In this document: piece after piece, positions 61,360 to 64,000 of the stretch
How positions within the stretch are numbered: position 1 is the stretch's first letter
Layout: every line of letters starts with the position of its first letter
From: Isoetes taiwanensis
Lineage: Eukaryota > Streptophyta > Lycopodiopsida > Isoetales > Isoetaceae
DNA length: 64,000 nucleotides
Direction: 5' to 3'
NCBI GenBank assembly: GCA_021234155.1
Contig: JAJEKV010000054.1
Span: forward strand, 9,076,655 to 9,140,654
Translations under genes and position numbers: made by a program
Notes under the pieces: generated by a model
What the model was told of the DNA's origin: nothing
What the model saw: only the letters and a program-made list of their open reading frames with translations
Database searches by the model: none

Positions 61360-62167
61360 AATCAAATCCCCAACAAAATGGAATAGCGAGAAAGAAGAAA
61401 TAGAACGCTTTATGAATGCGGTCGAGTCAATGATTAAGAAAACGTTGGATTACCAAATTATTTATGGGAAGAAGCTTTATTGACAGCCAATACCATACAA
61501 AATAAGCTGCCTTCATCAAGCTTGCAAGGGAATATTCCTGATTTAATGTGGTATGGAGAAGGTTCAGAAATTGATTATGAAAAATTTAAAGTTTATGGCT
61601 GCCTGGCTTATGTTCATAAACCAGATGAACTCAGGAAAAAGCTTGATGCCAAAGTTTGAGATTGGTTTTCTTGTAGGCTATGATAGCCACTCGAAAGGCT
61701 ATAGAATTTTTATTCCAGAAAATAAAAATATTGTGATTAGTAGGGATGTGATATTCTGTGAAGATGTTTTGTACAAACATAGACATCAAGTTCAAAAGGA
61801 ATTGCCTACTCCTCAAGCTTCACAGATGACAAATAATCAAATTGATTATGAAGAGGAGGAGGAGGATAAAATAGATGGATTAGCTGCAGATCAAATACCT
61901 CAAACTCGAGGAGATCTGAAGTTGAAACGTAAGTTCTTGAAGCGGATAAAGCACCGTGAGAAGAAGACTTCGAAAAGAGGAGAAACGAAGCACAAAGGCG
62001 CAAGATGAAATTAAATTTGACAAAGAAGTCTATGGAAGAAATCCTTTAGGTGGGAGCAGAAGATTGGAACATTTGCAACCAAATCAACCGAGAGGATGAA
62101 ATTGAGCAGATTATGGCAATAATTGAAGATATTGAAATACCCGAGCAGTTTGAGCAGGCCTTAGAAA
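61360..62167 (+). pseudogene. Copia integrase C-terminus and linker
   Basis: Frame fragments continue with PNKMEXRERRNRT-like sequence (the QNG.AER.NRT block) and then 61,553-62,008 with KPDELRKKLDAK and GYDSHSKGYRIFIPENKNIV (the G....GY..... .. .. S.DV.F block). The acidic linker YEEEEEDKIDG leads into RT. Stops and frameshifts throughout. Confidence 0.75.
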
Positions 62168-62879
62168 GTGTTAATGCAGGAAGAATGGAAAAAGGCTATG
62201 CATGATGAGTTAAGCTCTTTTCAGAGGATACTCATACTTATGATGTTGTTGAGCAACTTTCTTGGACAAAACATAATTGGCGATAAATGGATTTTTAAAA
62301 TCAAAACCAATGCAGATGGTTCACAAAAATATAAAGCACGTTTAGTGGCTCGGGGTTTACTCAAAAAGCAGGGACAAGATTATGATGAAACTTATTCACC
62401 CATAGTAAAGCTCACTAGCCTAAGGGTATTATTAAGTTTGGCCAATGCTCTTGACTATGAAATCCATCACATGGATGTGAAAAAAGCGTTTTTTAAATGC
62501 TATACTAGAGGAAGACATCTTCATGAAACAGGGCTCTGGGTTTGAGAAAGGAAACAATTTGGTTTGGAAATTGAATAGGGCAGTATATGGTTTGAAGCAA
62601 GCTCCAAGAGAATGGTATCTTTGCATAGACACTTTTTTAAGAGAGCAAGGGTTTGAAAAATTTCAAAATGATGGTAACTTATATAGATACAAAATAGAAG
62701 ATAAATTTTGTATTATAGCCTTGTATGTAGATGACTGCATCATGGTTGCTAATTCCACTCAAGTTCTGGAAGTTTGCAAAAATATTCTACAGCACAGATT
62801 CAAGATGACAGACTTAGGGCCCTTGCAAAAATTTCTGGGAATTGAGGTGATTAGAGCCGGGAAAAAGCAGATATTTTGA
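62168..62879 (+). pseudogene. Copia reverse transcriptase
   Basis: Frame 62,168-62,545 has KWIFKIKTNADGSQKYKARL, VARGLLKKQGQDYDETYSPI and ALDYEIHHMDVKKAFFKC (normally MDVKTAFL.G). Frame 62,523-62,879 has NRAVYGLKQAPREWY, IIALYVDDCIMVA (catalytic YVDD) and FKMTDLGPLQKFLGIEV. One frameshift near 62,520 separates them and another follows at 62,879. Confidence 0.9.
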
Positions 62880-63020
62880 AACTAAAACAAAAAGGGCATA
62901 TAGAAAATATGCTTAAAAGGTTCAATATGCAACAAGCTTATATCATCAAAACTCCAATTGTACCAGGCCATCATTTAACCTGTAAGTTCCGAGGTTGATC
63001 ACCCGGATGAACTGGAGTAC

Positions 63021-63722
63021 ATGACACAGGTCCCATATCGTGCTCTAGTAGGGTGTTTACTGTACTTGAGCAACAGTACTAGGCCGGACATAACCTATGC
63101 TGTCAATATCCTGAGCAGAAGATGCAGCAATCCTGAGAAGGTTCACTGGTTGGCTGCAAAAAGAGTATTAAAATATCTGAAAGGAACTCAAGATTATGGG
63201 ATAACTTTCAATGATAATAATCTAGAAATGTATGCCTATTCAGATGCAGACTGGGCAGGTGATCAAACAGAAAGGAAGTCTACTACAGGTTATGTGATTT
63301 TTCTTGGAGGAGGCACAATAAGTTGGAGAACCAAGAAACAGTCTGCTATAGCCTTATCTTCAGCAGAAGCTGAATATGCAGCCTCATCTCTTTTGTCCAG
63401 AGAAATAATTTGGCTCAGAAGACTTCTAGAAGAGTTGGATATCAAACAGATAAATCCTACAACTATCTTTTCTGATAGCCAAAGTTGCATTGCAATAGTC
63501 AAAAATCCAGTTGAACATGAGAGAACTAAACATATTGAGTTAAGCTTGCATTACATCAGAGATCAAGCAGCAAAGGGCAATATCCAAATGATGTATATCA
63601 GAACTGACAAACAAATAGCAGATGTTTTCACAAAAGGGCTTCCAGAAAGTAAGTTTACAGTTTTTCAAAAGCAGTTCAAGGTTAATTGCTTATGCAATGA
63701 AGGAGGAGTGTTAGAAAAATGA
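63021..63722 (+). CDS. Copia RNase H domain, 233 aa
   Basis: Reads VPYRALVGCLLYLSNSTRPD, AYSDADWAGDQTERKSTTGY, SAIALSSAEAEYAASSLLSR, FSDSQSCIAIVKNPVEHERT and KHIELSLHYIRDQAAKGNIQ. The D, E, D and D residues of the RNase H active site are present. It removes RNA from the RNA/DNA hybrid during replication. The stop (63,720) lies 12 bp inside the right LTR, the usual layout. Confidence 0.95.
   Translation: MTQVPYRALVGCLLYLSNSTRPDITYAVNILSRRCSNPEKVHWLAAKRVLKYLKGTQDYGITFNDNNLEMYAYSDADWAGDQTERKSTTGYVIFLGGGTISWRTKKQSAIALSSAEAEYAASSLLSREIIWLRRLLEELDIKQINPTTIFSDSQSCIAIVKNPVEHERTKHIELSLHYIRDQAAKGNIQMMYIRTDKQIADVFTKGLPESKFTVFQKQFKVNCLCNEGGVLEK
63696..63708 (+). other. Polypurine tract of the Copia element
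   Basis: AATGAAGGAGGAG directly before the TG of the right LTR. Confidence 0.8.
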
Positions 63723-64000
63723 GGTCATTGCATAAGAATGTGTCATGTGATGTTCGAGCACATAAGGGGATTAGTGACCACATTTTGGCTCCCCTAGGCT
63801 AATGAGGATTCATACAAGCATTCATGAGAAGCGTTGGCGTGATGAATGCAAGAAAGAAAAGCTCGAAATTGAAAAGTGGCGGGCAGGTACTACCCCGAGG
63901 GTTGCGCCATGCAGAAATCGCTGGTACCCCCCGCCCGCCACTTAGGGTTTTGGGTTGGTAGTCAACGGTCAAAGTCAACGGCATAGTGGAACTTAAGGAC
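63709..64000 (+). repeat. Right LTR of the Copia element (truncated by window)
   Basis: 292 bp visible, matching the left LTR with several small indels. The internal hairpin is retained (AAGTGGCGGGCAGG and GCCCGCCACTT). Confidence 0.93.

Larger units (their letters stand above)
58928..64000 (+). mobile_element. Ty1/Copia LTR retrotransposon (runs off the window)
   Basis: The left LTR (58,928-59,447) is followed by a tRNA-Met-type primer site (TGGTATCGAGC), then gag, protease, integrase, RT and RNase H in Copia order. The polypurine tract AATGAAGGAGGAG precedes the right LTR, which starts at 63,709 and is cut by the window end. The coding region has several frameshifts. The two LTRs differ by many substitutions and small indels, so it is not recent. 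Confidence 0.95.

Overview
This is a stretch of a large, repeat-dense land-plant nuclear genome. The evidence is plant-type LINEs, Copia and Ty3/gypsy LTR elements, an autonomous Helitron, a PPR fragment, a fragment resembling the chloroplast FtsHi AAA proteases, a plant WD40 (JINGUBANG-like) fragment, and introns with GTAAGT/TTGCAG borders. The DUF7869-type transposase points towards a fern, lycophyte or bryophyte rather than a flowering plant, but that is inference. No rRNA, tRNA or CRISPR is visible. Only one ordinary host gene is nearly whole: an intronless TPR/SET protein at 36.1-38.4 kb.

Layout. 0-2 kb (minus strand): a histone H3-derived locus with a TATA box, a start reading MMARTKQTA, and 0.6 kb downstream a strongly diverged H3 fold; three copies of a 63-67 bp palindrome flank it. 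2-3.9 kb: a decayed Ty3/gypsy LTR. 3.9-10.4 kb: a decayed LINE (minus). 10.7-13.1 kb: broken exons, including an FtsHi-like one. 13.9-34.4 kb: a four-level nest. A non-autonomous LTR element (13,897-34,429) holds a LINE (16,179-34,204, target duplication ACCATTTGTT). The LINE holds a giant TIR transposon (21,987-33,582, target duplication GCCT). That in turn holds a small LTR element (23,048-26,068, target duplication ATTAT). 34.5-35.8 kb: three foldback/MITE elements and a Pack-type TIR element carrying a WD40 fragment. 36.1-38.4 kb: the TPR/SET gene with a one-base frameshift. 38.5-43.4 kb: non-coding DNA with MITEs and a dead gypsy RT. 43,391-54,600: a Helitron with both termini, a broken Rep/helicase, an embedded LINE and a PPR fragment. 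54.7-56.3 kb: 1.6 kb of polypurine, followed by a second Helitron 3' end in the opposite orientation. 58,928-64,000: a Copia element running off the window.

The most unusual system is the giant TIR transposon. With its nested LTR element removed it is about 8.6 kb, with 30-bp TIRs. It has two divergent genes: a DUF7869 (RNase H-like) transposase with a chromatin-reader-like tail on the minus strand, and a multi-exon gene on the plus strand combining a ParB-like segment with a beta-class N6/N4 DNA methyltransferase. Seventeen perfect copies of the palindrome GTATAAATTTATAC sit upstream of the transposase start, in a 133-bp cruciform between the genes, in the methyltransferase introns and over its stop codon. 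A transposon that carries its own DNA methyltransferase and a dispersed palindromic site is a testable self-marking or self-regulating system. This copy is damaged (one stop, several frameshifts), so intact relatives would be needed to prove function.
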